From: Ornithodoros turicata
Taxonomy: Eukaryota; Arthropoda; Arachnida; Ixodida; Argasidae
Length of the DNA stretch: 64,000 bases
Direction of reading: 5' to 3'
Assembly: GCF_037126465.1 (NCBI RefSeq)
Contig: NC_088207.1
Location: forward strand, 46,558,143 to 46,622,142
Below the pieces are notes generated by a model. The model did no database searches and had not been told where the DNA came from. It was given only the letters and a program-made list of their open reading frames with translations. The position numbers and the translations under genes are program-made. Positions 48,736 through 58,983 of the stretch are shown one piece after another; position 1 is the first letter of the stretch, and each line of letters opens with the position of its first letter.

Positions 48736-49801
48736 TGAAAAGTGAAAAAAAAGAGAAAATCTTAGATGCATGGATGAAAATTGCGATGCAAAATGATGCG
48801 AAAACGTGATGTGATGATGTGACGGTGAAAATGGTGGATGGTGAAATGAATGGCGTTGCCGCTTGCGGTAACTTCACTCTCCAAGATGCCGCCATTGCAG
48901 TGGAGCACATCTTTCTCTATACCATCTATATAATCTATCTATAAAACCTACCATAGAATCTATCTATACCACCTCTATACCATACTTTCAGAGCCACACT
49001 TTAGGTGTATTTATATCAACTAAACTCTCGCCCACTCACTATATGTCAAAACTGCTTGGTCCGTGGCCAAATCCAGTCCACCAACGCTCTGCCCCTATGG
49101 TGGACTTCGGTCCTCATTGCGAGGCTACTCAATATTACATTACACCAAATTACTGCCAGCAATGGGGATAGAGTGTCGCACCTGGCGATGAAACACCCCG
49201 ATCGTAATCATTAAAATAAAGTTGTTGTTTGTTGCATTATGAGAATTCTGCTCGAGAAAGCAGTCGTTTTATTGGCGACGCTTTGTTGCCGAGCGCTTTG
49301 CTTCTGGAGACTGGACTGACAGTATACTTTGCTCGAGGGAAAGGGAATTGTGTGGCAGGGCAAAAGGGAAGGCCTGTTAACCTATTTGCTCACTTGTCCA
49401 ACTGAGGAGCATATTGCACCTCGTGTTTAACGTCCGTCCGTTTAAAACGGATTTCACACTGCCGTCGTACACAGGATTTCATAGATCACGAGAAATTGAC
49501 TGATGCGACCTAGAAACTGTTGTTTAGACCACAGTAGACGCTTCAGGAGGAGAAATTACAAAGTGGAGAACCTTATCTGCCTAAAACGCAGGAACAGCCT
49601 AATCTTTACATCCTTTTTTTAAATCAATCATTGGATCATAGTCTCTTAAATACTTAATGCTTTCTATCACCGTCTTTGCGCATTATGGTCGTAGCCACAG
49701 CTGCGCCAAAAAAAAAAAAAAAAAAAAAGAATCATCATTGTCATCAGCAGCAGCAGCAACAGTCACAAGTGAGAAAAAAACACATATGATCGTAAGGAAT
49801 C
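48736..49801. other. No gene recognised
   Basis: Starts just after the SINE A-tail. CTATCTATA/CTATACC units repeat at 48917-48980. Poly(A) at 49708 and a CAGCAGCAGCAACAG tract at 49746. No coding similarity. Confidence 0.5.
49708..49728. repeat. Poly(A), 21 bp, followed by ATCATCATTGTCATCAGCAG
   Basis: Homopolymer run with trinucleotide-rich DNA after it. Possibly the tail of a retroposed sequence, but no body is recognised. Confidence 0.85.
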
Positions 49802-49809
49802 GTAATGAC

Positions 49810-51000
49810 CAGTGATGGCCAGTAGTTAACTACATGTAGTTAAACTACTGGTTAAACTACCTGATTGTAGTTAAAAAGTAGTTATCAACTACTTGCAGAA
49901 ATGTAGTGGCAACTACTAGTTAAACTACTATTTTGAGTAGTTAACTAAAGTGGTTAGGCTACTGCAGGCGCCAACCACTTCCAATTTTGCCGCAAGTTTT
50001 ACGGCACGATTGTGCTTCCGACTTTTACCTTGAGCTGCTTGTTTGATGAGAATGGAGGTGCAGAGCAATTGTGTCGTGCATGTGTATCATCTGCTGTGAA
50101 ATAATTCTGCAACTTAGTTCATCGCGTTAGCACAGAAAGAATCTCGCCGCAAACTTTGTATTTGACGATCGTAGCAATGGCTTGAGCCAAAGTTTACCAT
50201 TGCTTGTGATTCATATTTAGGTGTCCAAGAACACTACAAGGGATTGATTTTGATGGACAACGTTAAGTAGTTATAGATTTAGTTAAAATACATTGCAGTA
50301 GTGAAAGATGTAGTTTTAACTCCTCCCCTGAAAAGCAGTTGAACAACTACCGTATTTTCACGCGCATTAGCCGCGGCTTATGCGCGATTTTTTTTTCTCA
50401 CGGGCGCCCTGCGGCTTATCCACCGGTGCGGCTTATCTGATGCCTATTTTTTCCTGGTATTTTCCATATACGCCGATTTTAACGAAAGGGCCAACAGTGT
50501 CTCTGGAACAGCACTGCCCTGCCGATGCATGAACAGTGCGTAACAGGGACGGGTCCACATTCGAGTAAATTGATCTTCCTGGTGCATTCCCCCAAGCAGC
50601 TTTAAGGAAAGTGGTGACAGCGATTCACGTCTTCTGGAAGATTACTGACCCATCAGTCCACGAAAAACACCCGACAAGGGCACAATCCGATCTTGGTAGA
50701 ACTCCAGAACTGACCTCCTCAATTGTACACTGTGCCGATCCCGGAATATGAACCACAGGGTTTATGGCCTTCTCTATGGTCTCCTTTGTCGCACAAATCA
50801 GTCGTCTCGTATTGCCCGCGGCTTATCTGCGGGTGCGGCTTATCTGCAAGAAAATTTTCAAAACGTCCCAAAAAACGCGTCCTGCGGCTTATCTGCGGTG
50901 CGGCTTATACGCGTGAAATTACGGTACTTAAACTACTCCATCGCGAAGTAGTTAGTAGTTATAGTTAAACTACTGTAGAAGCAGTTAGTGGCCATCACTG
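49810..51000. mobile_element. hAT-type MITE (1191 bp) carrying a nested element
   Basis: Terminal inverted repeat CAGTGATGGCCA at both ends. Perfect 8-bp duplication GTAATGAC at 49802-49809 and 51001-51008. The subterminal DNA on both sides is built from TAGTTAACTAC-like units in both orientations. Without the nested 575-bp element its length is about 614 bp. No transposase seen. Confidence 0.88.
50350..50924. mobile_element. TA-flanked element with CCGTAwTTTCACGCG ends, nested in the 49.8-kb hAT MITE
   Basis: Inverted termini CCGTATTTTCACGCG and CGCGTGAAATTACGG, flanked by TA on both sides (50348-50349 and 50925-50926). The subterminal unit GCGGCTTATCTGCGG or GCGGCTTATnCGCG recurs at least five times near the ends. 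The interior includes open frames under 85 codons and no recognisable transposase. The superfamily is uncertain; TA flanks suggest a Tc1/mariner-like or similar mechanism. Confidence 0.75.
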
Positions 51001-51008
51001 GTAATGAC

Positions 51009-53265
51009 ACCTGACAAGTGCGTTGCCAATGGGAATGTTGTACACGATGAACCTGTGATCCCAATTACAGATATAGGTAAACGGGTACGTTCTACGTAAT
51101 ACCATGAAAAAGAAGACTGGGCTCGGCGGTGGACTGATGAGGCCAAACGTATCAGTCGACCGCCAGTGTTTGCTCGAACGCTGGAAGAAGAGGGGGGAGA
51201 CTATCATTATTGACTACTGCCATACCCGTGGGTTTTTCCTCTCTTGTATACACGAGCTATTTTCTCATCGCCATCGCTGGATAGGTTATTTGTGCTGGCG
51301 GCTTCTGCAGGGGATTCCGCGCGCTGTCTGGACCATCCGTCTCACGCAAACGCAGAGAGGATTGCTCTGGTCAAATCGTGAGTTAATCTGGAGGAGGATT
51401 CGTTTTGACGGCGGGGCCGCCCCGCTCGCCGAGTGCGTCTTTTCGGAAAAAAGGTTGGCTGTGTGACGCAAGATAATTCGTCGAGAAACTGTGGTTCGAA
51501 AGCATGTGAACTTCCGTCTGGCTTGCACGTAGATAATTAAAATAAAAGCTCGCCTGGAATCATGGAGGGGGTTAGCAAAAGGAACAATCAGTAGCAAAGG
51601 AACTGATCGACAGTGACGTCACACATTACACTTTCAAACGTGGTGCAAACATTTGCAACACTTGGTGTGGTTAAGAAGTGTTTATCGGTTGTTGAACTCT
51701 CCCTGAACCTTGGGACGCCTTATGTTTTCGCTTCTGCCTAACAAATCGCGTTGTGTTTTGCAGGTTCTTCGCCGGATACTTCGCTGGATCATTTCACTCA
51801 CGAGGGACGATAAAAACACATGCGCCAACTCTGGACTGCATTCCGTTGGACCATGAACTGTTGTTTTGAGGTACGGTGCAACCGCGTTGCCTCTGTCGCT
51901 TACCGTGTACATTTGTATCTTGGCTGCATCTGTACGGTGAAAGTCATATCCTCTACAGAACGATTCACCAGGAAAGGTCCCCCCTTCATGCATGCACCAG
52001 TTATTCTGACGGACTGCCTTAAAAGCTCACTATATGCGAAACTCCCTTCAGCCGTGACCCTGCCTGAACGCCTCGGAGTTTGTAGGACGCATTGCGACGC
52101 TAATCTCTGCCCCAATCAACGCGGCCGCAACAAACCGCCCAAGAGCAGATGCGTTGCCTACATACATGTAGATGGAGAAAACACGGCAGGTAAAATTGAA
52201 AAAAAAAAAAAAGAAAGGAAGTTGTAGCTTTCTTCTTTGTGCTACAGAGCAAACTGGGGGGGAAATGACGCAGGAGAACGTTCGTGACAGCACCCCATAA
52301 AAATAGTGTGTGTGAGAGAGAGAGACGGCGAGAAGGGAACCATCCTTTCCCATTTGAGTTCGTCAATGCCTCAGAAGTAAAACAAGCTATATGTTCTCGT
52401 TCCCTTTTTATGTGTATTTTACGCTTTGGGCATTTTGTATCGCGGTTTCCTTTAGATGTTGCTCTAAGGACTATCTTGTCGATCCACACGGAGTACGGCT
52501 GAGGACAAGACGTCGCATCTAAGCTATATATTCCTTTGAGAGAAGAGGAAGAGGAGGGGGGGGGGGTCATTCCTGCGAGGGGAACAGTTTATTATCGAAA
52601 GGACGTCAACGATAATGCCGCAGTCATAAAATGTACTTTGTGGCACGAGGAGCGACGTTTTGGCTTTATGGACGTCCAAGTTGCCCCCCATGCGCTCCTC
52701 CTTGGGTCCAGTTCGCTGTCACAGTGTCACAGTGGGAAAGAGGGGAGAGGGGCGGGCGCGGAATCGAAAAATGTGGAACGACATCAGCGAAGGCAGGTCG
52801 TAAATGACAGGATAAACCTACGGGGCAAATGACACACGGGGGCCAAGCGCCGTATAGCTGCAATGTCTGGCAGGAGTAAATGAAATGGCTGTCGCAAGCG
52901 CCCGTACTTATAGGGCTCTGCTTGTAATAATGTGCAAAGGGGAAATCCACCCACGGCGTAAATATTCCGCTCTTGATGGAGGTGGGTTTGCTGCAGCGTG
53001 GGATTCCTTAATGAAATGCGTTGTTTTGCGGGTTCTATGTTCGCATTACGAAAATTTGCGTGGGGGGGGGGGGGGGGAGATATAATGTTGTGTAAACGGT
53101 GGTATCGAGTTGCGTGATTTACGTGGCTTCAATGTCTTGGTTGGTTGGCTCAAGTTCTGCAAACTAGACACGGTCTCGCAGCGCGAGTTGGGCTGTCTCG
53201 GAATCGATGGAATATGGGTCTAAAGAGACGTTGGAGCAATATCGTTTCGTGCTGAATCATCCATC
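51009..53265. other. No gene recognised
   Basis: (GA)n at 52313-52324, A-run at 52200-52212, G-runs at 52556 and 53062. Open frames at 51820-52227 (plus) and 52100-52570 (minus) overlap each other and look like chance. Confidence 0.5.
53062..53077. repeat. Poly(G), 16 bp
   Basis: G homopolymer; length uncertain. Confidence 0.85.
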
Positions 53266-53267
53266 TA

Positions 53268-53516
53268 CACTCTTCAAAATGAACTTCACCGCATAGCACG
53301 CTCCTAGCCAACCATCATCTCGAATGATATCGCTATCTGCCCTGATTTGTTGAAAACGGGAGGCGTACGCCATTTTTGTGACACTTATGCTGTTCATAAT
53401 TGTCACAGAAAAGGTGTACGCCCTCCGTTTTCAACAAATCAGGTCAGATAACGATATCATTCGAGATTATGGTTGGCTACGAGCGTGCTATGCGGTGAAG
53501 TTCATTTTTAAGAGTG
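53268..53516. mobile_element. Foldback MITE, family A, copy 2 (249 bp)
   Basis: Same length and structure as the 13.3-kb copy, flanked by TA (53266-53267 and 53517-53518), with only scattered substitutions by eye. Starts CACTCTTCAAAATGAACTTC and ends CATTTTTAAGAGTG. Confidence 0.9.
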
Positions 53517-53521
53517 TAGCA

Positions 53522-54265
53522 TCACTTCATCCTATCTCGTGGGACCTTCTTGAAGGGTACACAATTGATGAACACGTGATAAATTGTTCGTTGGAGAAGT
53601 TCGTCTCTTACAGCTGGGTGTGTCAGTTCCGCTAGCGGTTTCGTACAACGTACCGTGCTATCCGTCATCAAGTAGTCACCACGTTTATTTTCCACGCTTG
53701 TCATCGAGAAGAAAGGCGTCCACTGGATAGGACGTTCGCTGGTAGCCGACAGGATGCAGGAAGGAATGTTTACGCATATGAAAATGATAAAAAAAACCAC
53801 GGTAGTTGCTCTACTTTGATTTGTGGCGTGTTCTCCGTCGTTGACCAAGGTTTCCATTTCATTTTCCTGGTGTTTTCCTGACAGGTACGCAATTGAACCC
53901 GCATGACGGCGCGCAGAGCGGAGGCATGAGTCGTGCGCCGCCCTTGTGCTGTCATTCATTGAGATTTCTTCTGAATGGACACACTGCACAGAGTGCATAT
54001 TTTCATGCCCGATAACAAGACTCCTACATTGTATTGGCATTCGAAGTGGAAACCCAAACAAAGACCAACAAGACTGATTACTCGAGAAGTAGGGCAGCGA
54101 CGAGATAGCCTTCTGGACTCGTTTTGACATGAAGAGGAGATGGACTTGTGGGAACGTGGAACTTATAACGGTCTCGCATAGTAATCCCTCACGTCCAGGA
54201 GCTATGTCATCGCTTGCTGATTTTTGTCCTGTCACTTTATCACTAACCACAACCCCGCCCACCAA
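53522..54265 (-). CDS. Unrecognised open frame of about 247 codons
   Basis: Open without stops for 744 bp on the minus strand, beginning right beside foldback MITE copy 2 (its 3' end is 5 bp from the MITE's TA). The only initiation-like codon at its far end is TTG; internal ATG codons exist (FMSKRVQKAISSLPYFSSNQ). One hydrophobic stretch, TTVVFFIIFICVNIPSCIL (about residues 155-173), could be a membrane helix. I recognise no domain. The length is somewhat above chance, but composition is not decisive. It could be an exon, a decayed element or chance. No splice sites were verified. Confidence 0.2.
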   Translation of the reverse strand: MVGGVVVSDKVTGQKSASDDIAPGREGLLCETVISSTFPQVHLLFMSKRVQKAISSLPYFSSNQSCWSLFGFPLRMPIQCRSLVIGHENMHSVQCVHSEEISMNDSTRAAHDSCLRSARRHAGSIAYLSGKHQENEMETLVNDGEHATNQSRATTVVFFIIFICVNIPSCILSATSERPIQWTPFFSMTSVENKRGDYLMTDSTVRCTKPLAELTHPAVRDELLQRTIYHVFINCVPFKKVPRDRMK

Positions 54266-55263
54266 TGGTTGCTAGTACATCTGTAATTGTTCCAGAGTAT
54301 AGCCGACACCACATTCGTGGCACCGCCATATCAGTTTTAGTTTTATTCAACCAATCCAATCCAATCCATTAGGGGGGGGGGAGGGGGGGATCTATACAAT
54401 GATGTTGTCTTTGAATTGTCGTACATTCACTACACATGTATGGACTTCATTGGTGAATGCACCGTACAGGGCAGGCGCTGTAAGAGACCGGGCCGTTAGC
54501 TTTCAGCCGAGGCCCTTTTGCTGAGATTGGGGTGTTTCCAAAAATTATGTTTTAGTGTACTTCGGGACAGGTTAACCCAAACGGGTCAACTCCGCCCACA
54601 AATCTAAAGACGTCTGTGATTGGCTTAAGCTGGCGCATGACGCCTCCGAGTTACGACGTAGAGCGAACGCATGCTTCGACCTGTTGCCTGTATACAGGGT
54701 GTTTCACGAAGATCCCCCGGCTGAATAATTCATGAGCAGGTGGCGCTAGCGAAGAAATTTCTTTTTCATAAAGATCCTTGGGACATCGACCAGTAAACTC
54801 AGTTCAAACGGTAGTTCAACGGTAGTTCAAAAATTCAGTAGTAAACGGCTCATTTGCATACACTCACTAATTAAATAAACATCTTAACTTTTAACTTTTA
54901 CTTCGGACGCTTACGGAACCTCTGTGTTACGCATCGGGACCTTCAGCGAAACATATTGCAAGAAAAAACCCGCATCGACACTTAGTGATTTTTTCGAGTA
55001 ATTAATCGGTTTCGGTTTACGTATTTCTTGCGCGGACCAATGCACCAATGCGCTCTTTGGATCACCTATCCAGTTGTCAATTTCGTGTTCATCCGCCTGG
55101 TTGACACACGGAAGATTAGGAACAGCCACAAGAGATGCTTTGATATTCCTTCTCAAAGCGACTGGGACACAGCACAGCCGGTTGTGTCGTTCCGTAGGTG
55201 AGATAGCGTGCTGTTATCATGGATGATGACGAATGCGCCGCGAACGCTGTGAACTAGTTGGCA

Positions 55264-55575
55264 CACCCTTAAAAATTAACTACACCACATAGCACGCTCC
55301 TAGTCAACCATCATCCCGAATGACAATGTCCTTGCCCGATTTGTTGAACAGGGGAAGCGGAGCCTTTCTTTTTGTCCTTATGTACGGCATCATTGGTACT
55401 AAAACAGAAAAAAAAAAAAAGGTGGTGGTGGTGGTGGTGATAGGGCTTGCCGTTGTCGAAAAAAAAAAAAAAGGCACACACCTCCCATAGTTATCAAATC
55501 CAAGGAGAGTACGTTGTCATCCGGGAGGATGGTTGGCCAGGATCGTGCTATGAGGTGAAGTTCATTTTAAGAGTG
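55264..55575. mobile_element. Foldback MITE, family A-related, copy 3, internally altered
   Basis: Ends CACCCTTAAAAATTAACTAC and TTCATTTTAAGAGTG match the family A termini. A TA follows on the right (55576-55577); the left flank reads CA. The middle differs: a segment with A-runs and (GGT)n at about 55408-55472 replaces part of the hairpin. It lies near the loop of the long inverted-repeat element 54695-56025. Confidence 0.75.
55400..55472 (-). mobile_element. Possible LINE 3'-tail insertion inside MITE copy 3
   Basis: On the minus strand this reads A/T-rich, then ACAACGGCAAGCCCTATCACC and (ACC)n, closely like the 3' end of the 33.9-kb LINE (ACAATGGCAAGCC...TCACC(ACC)n at 35467-35508). It may be an extremely 5'-truncated LINE insertion of that family. 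Short and low-complexity, so tentative. Confidence 0.4.
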
Positions 55576-56027
55576 TAGAGAATGAGACGGAACACCAAAT
55601 CATCTCCTGCGGTCTTGCGGCTGTTCCTTATCTTCCGTCAACCCCGTGTGTCAACCAGGCGGATGAACACGAAATTGACATCCGGATAGCTGATTCAAAG
55701 AGCGCATTGGTGCACTGCTCCGCGCAAGAAATATCTAAACCGAAACCAATTAATTACTCGGAAAAATCACTAAGTGCCGATGCGGGTTTTTTTTCTTGCA
55801 ATATTTTTCGCTGAAGGTCCCGATGCGTAAAACAGAGGTTCCGTAAACGTCCGAAGTAAAAGTTAAAAGTTAAGACGTTTATCTAATTAGTGAGCGTATG
55901 CAAATGAGCCGCTCACTACTCAGTCCATGGCCGATGTCCGAAGGATCTCTACCAAAAAGAAATTTCTTCGATAGCGCCACCTGTTCACGAATTATTCAGA
56001 CGGGGGATTTTCGTGAAACACCCCGTA

Positions 56028-57308
56028 TACAATGATCATGTTGCGAAACCGTTCGTCGGATTCGACGTACTCAGAGCACATTTGCGTGCCATTAAAGCAA
56101 ACACGTAAAATATACTCGTTAAGAAAATTCGAAAATGTGAAAAACAAATGCATGTGAATCGGCTTGCCCGTCTGCTTGGCGTCCGCTATCCTCTCGTGTG
56201 CCCCACTTTCAGGCGCGGACTACACGCAGAAAAATAACCGTTCTCAGAGAGTTCTTCATAGTGCAAGAACCTTTCTTTGAACCTTCCATATCTTCGAGAA
56301 CGAAAGAATGGATAAGGATCTCGTGGCGTCCTGCTTTCGAAAAATACGGATAAGCCGAAGAACTTTAAAACGTTCTTTCTCGAACGGTTATTTTTCTGCG
56401 TGTGTACATTCTCTGCTGGCGGTGGACGTGTAGCTCTGTGACTGTATAGCTCTCTCGGTGTCTATATAGGGGTACAGAACGCTGGTCAAGTAAAAGTTTG
56501 CAAATTCTGTATGAAAAAACCTACCTGTTCTTCCAAGAGTCAACCCAGTACGCAGTAACCTTAATGCTATAATGCCGGCGTCCTCTCCGTGTATCGGAAG
56601 ATACACTCCTGCTCCTACTCCTGCCGTTTTGGCCCTATCTTAGAACCAGGTGTTTGCGCACCATCCATAATCCACAATCACACAAGATCAGACGGGATTT
56701 TCTCTGGCATGTAGCAGGCGGTCCAGGGAGGAACAAAAATGACAGGTAGTTTTATTAAATCAGAAGGACGGGGCGCACCACCAACAGCAATAGAGTCGGC
56801 AGCGGTCAATCATAATCACAGCACGCTGCGAAGGAATGGTCTCCGGGCTGACCACCACCGCTAGCGGGCCAAATTTGATTACGACCAGCGGCAGAACCAC
56901 AGAAGCGCGCTTGGGCGTACATGGACTGCCGTGGGCCTTCGAGAAGAAGCTAATATGTGCGGGTGTATAGCGCGTATAGAGTGTGTGGGGAAGAAATGGC
57001 CACGGGAGAGGAAATGGCTACCACAAACGTGGTGGTGCCTGCGAGTGGAGGGCTTATAGGACGGGTGTGGAAGCGGATGCGTGGGCGTGGAGGTTGATGA
57101 GACAACTGCTCCGGAGATTATAAGACGTGCGCAGAATTTGAAGAAACACCCGAGTTGATGGGGAAGAAACCCTAGGTGTGGGCAGTGTGGGATACCCATT
57201 TGGGGTTACGGACCTTGGGGACAACCTGGTAGACCGCGGACGAAATACTCGCGCCGCTGGCGGTTGACTATTGGAACGTGAACGAAAGTACGATACCTTA
57301 TTAGTGCA
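56028..57308. other. No gene recognised apart from the 180-bp MITE
   Basis: The MITE at 56223-56402 lies in this interval. The rest holds a G-rich stretch at 56880-57240 and no recognisable coding sequence. Confidence 0.5.
56223..56402. mobile_element. Small MITE with CACGCAGAAAAATAACCGTTC ends
   Basis: About 180 bp, with 21-bp inverted termini CACGCAGAAAAATAACCGTT(C) and AACGGTTATTTTTCTGCGTG. The left flank is TA; the right flank is TG then TA. Subterminal AGTTCTTC and its complement extend the pairing imperfectly. Confidence 0.7.
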
Positions 57309-57527
57309 CACTATAAAAACAGAACTTCACCGCATAGCACGTTGTCCGCCAACCATTCCCAAGAATGATAGGGTTATCGCTTCTGATTCGAGGAGAGAAG
57401 GGGGCGTACGCCTTTTTGTGGCGATTTGGATATATGAAAATTGCCACAAAAAGGCGCACGCCCCATCTCTCTTCGAATCAGAAGCGATAACCCACTCATT
57501 CGTGGTAATGGTTGGCGGACAGCGCGC
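57309..57527. mobile_element. Foldback MITE, family B, copy 1, right end missing
   Basis: Starts CACTATAAAAACAGAACTTCACC and folds on itself; GGGGGCGTACGCC and TTGTGGC lie near the centre. The right arm stops at GCGCGCTA, exactly where copy 2 begins, so the last 25-30 bp of the terminus are absent. Related to family A by its ends and its GGCGTACGCC core. Confidence 0.8.
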
Positions 57528-57529
57528 TA

Positions 57530-57777
57530 CACTCTAAAAACAGAGCTTAACCGCATAGCTCGCTCTGCGCCAACCATTGCCACGAATGATAGGGTTATCG
57601 CTTCCGATTGGACGAGAGAAGGGGGCGTACGCCTTTTTGTGACAGTTTGGGTATATGGTAATTGCCACAAAAAGGCGTACGCCTCCCTCTTTCCTCGAAT
57701 CAAAAGCGATAACCCTATCGTTCGCGGCAATGGTTGGCGCACTACGTGCTATGCGGTGAAGTTCTGTTTTTAGAGTG
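57530..57777. mobile_element. Foldback MITE, family B, copy 2 (248 bp)
   Basis: Starts CACTCTAAAAACAGAGCTTAACC after a TA (57528-57529) and ends GTTCTGTTTTTAGAGTG. Arms of about 115 bp form a near-perfect hairpin with AAGGCGTACGCC near the loop. The right flank is CA rather than TA. Adjoins copy 1 head to tail. Confidence 0.85.
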
Positions 57778-58721
57778 CATTCACACTAAGTGTCAGTAAA
57801 GTATCGTATCCCATATTATTCGCGCGAGTATTTAGGAAACGGTTTATCAAAATGAGAAACGATTAGAGGACGACTGCCCCCGCCCAAAGGTATTGCAACC
57901 CTACAAGAAAAGAACAGTTCAAGCTCTATTATCTTACCTCTTCGAATAAGAGCATCTGATGCCTTCAAGGTGTACGGAAAAAGAAGAAGAAGAAGCAGAC
58001 GGAATCACACTCTTTAACGAGAGACAAAGTTCGTATGGCTGCCTTTTTAAAGCCACTCTGTCTCAAGTTTTATGGCCGCGCTTAGTCTAATGTCCAAACA
58101 TAGTAGCTGCGATTTTGAGAGGAAAGTTTAATGTCCTCTTGAGGTAGTCAGCGATCTGACCTTGCTGTTCAGACGCTAGAGACGTCTCAGGACGTAAAAG
58201 GTAGTCTGAAGGCTTTGGAACACCGACAATGTCACAACCGTATAGCGTATGTAGTACGTGGTACATAAAACACGTAAAACTAACTTGCGCCTTTTGTTTG
58301 ACCCATCTTCATTTTTATACTTGTCTGAGAGACTTTTAGGTACATTTTATAGCCACTTTGCGCATCAACGCAGATCAGTCAGTGAAGATCAAATTACAAA
58401 AGAAGGTTTCACTAATTTTAACACTAATTTCTCCGTATAGTACAGGTATTCTTAGTGCCTGCCCCATTCATCACCATCAATTTATCCGTTGTTGTTGTTG
58501 TTGCGAATAAAGTACACAGTAAAGACTCATTATAACAAATTAAGAGGAACCGGAAAGAAATTCGATATAACCCACAGGAACAGTGACAGTAGCCTCGGAA
58601 GCGCGCGGAACAAGAAATATTTAAGCAAATAAATAAATCTTAGTGACGTGCACCTTGACCACCGTTTAATCTAGGCGAAGAAAGAAAAGAAAAGAGAAAG
58701 GGGGTTGGCTGAATTTGCAAT
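57778..58721. other. No gene recognised
   Basis: AT-rich flank of the BEL/Pao insertion with AAGAAGAAGAAGAAG at 57980 and TTGTTGTTGTTGTTG at 58489. No features with defined ends. Confidence 0.5.
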
Positions 58722-58726
58722 ACGGG
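58722..58726. repeat. Target-site duplication ACGGG, left copy
   Basis: Five bases directly outside the left LTR, identical to 63497-63501. The duplication shows that integrase activity inserted the element and that both ends are original. Confidence 0.9.
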
Positions 58727-58951
58727 TGTGAAATCGTTCGTTGGGGAGCTTCGCTCAAAGACAGGGACTCAAGCATTCCATCGCAGCATCATTTATTTGC
58801 GACCATGTCTCACGGTACCCGAACCAAGAATGACAAAAGTAAACACCAAAAAAACAGTTCACGTGCTCCCCGCACGATCGTTGTCTTCTTCCCTTTGTAA
58901 CACGTTTACAACTTCAGCCCAAAAATGTTACACGCAAAAAATGTTCTAACA
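58727..58951 (-). repeat. 3' LTR of the BEL/Pao element
   Basis: 225-bp direct repeat that reads identical to 63272-63496 (offset 4545). On the minus strand it begins TGTTAGAACA and ends TTTCACA. An AATAAA polyadenylation signal lies at 58792-58797 (minus strand). I see no clear TATA box. The two LTRs also give identical short open frames on the plus strand, which are LTR sequence and not genes. Confidence 0.95.
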
Positions 58952-58962
58952 CACTCCCCCCC
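58952..58962 (-). promoter_or_regulatory. Polypurine tract next to the 3' LTR
   Basis: The minus strand reads GGGGGGGAGTG immediately before the 3' LTR start TGTTAG. Position and composition fit the plus-strand primer of an LTR retrotransposon; the single T is a minor deviation. Confidence 0.7.
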
Positions 58963-58983
58963 AAAATGGGCTAGCGCGCATTT

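Larger units (their letters stand above)
54695..56025. mobile_element. Long inverted-repeat (foldback) element with nested MITE
   Basis: Ends CAGGGTGTTTCACGAAGATC and its complement GATTTTCGTGAAACACCCCG, flanked by TA (54693-54694 and 56026-56027). The arms are very long: about 54695-55155 and 55580-56025, roughly 90 percent identical by eye. Matching stretches include CATCGGGACCTTCAGCGAAA and GTTCATCCGCCTGGTTGACA. The central part holds about 105 bp plus the family A-related MITE 55264-55575. The right arm follows that MITE almost directly. No transposase seen. Confidence 0.82.

Noticed and set aside
58728..58949. Small genes in the plus-strand frames at 58715-58949 and 63173-63494
   Set aside because: They lie in the two identical LTRs and are the same sequence twice.
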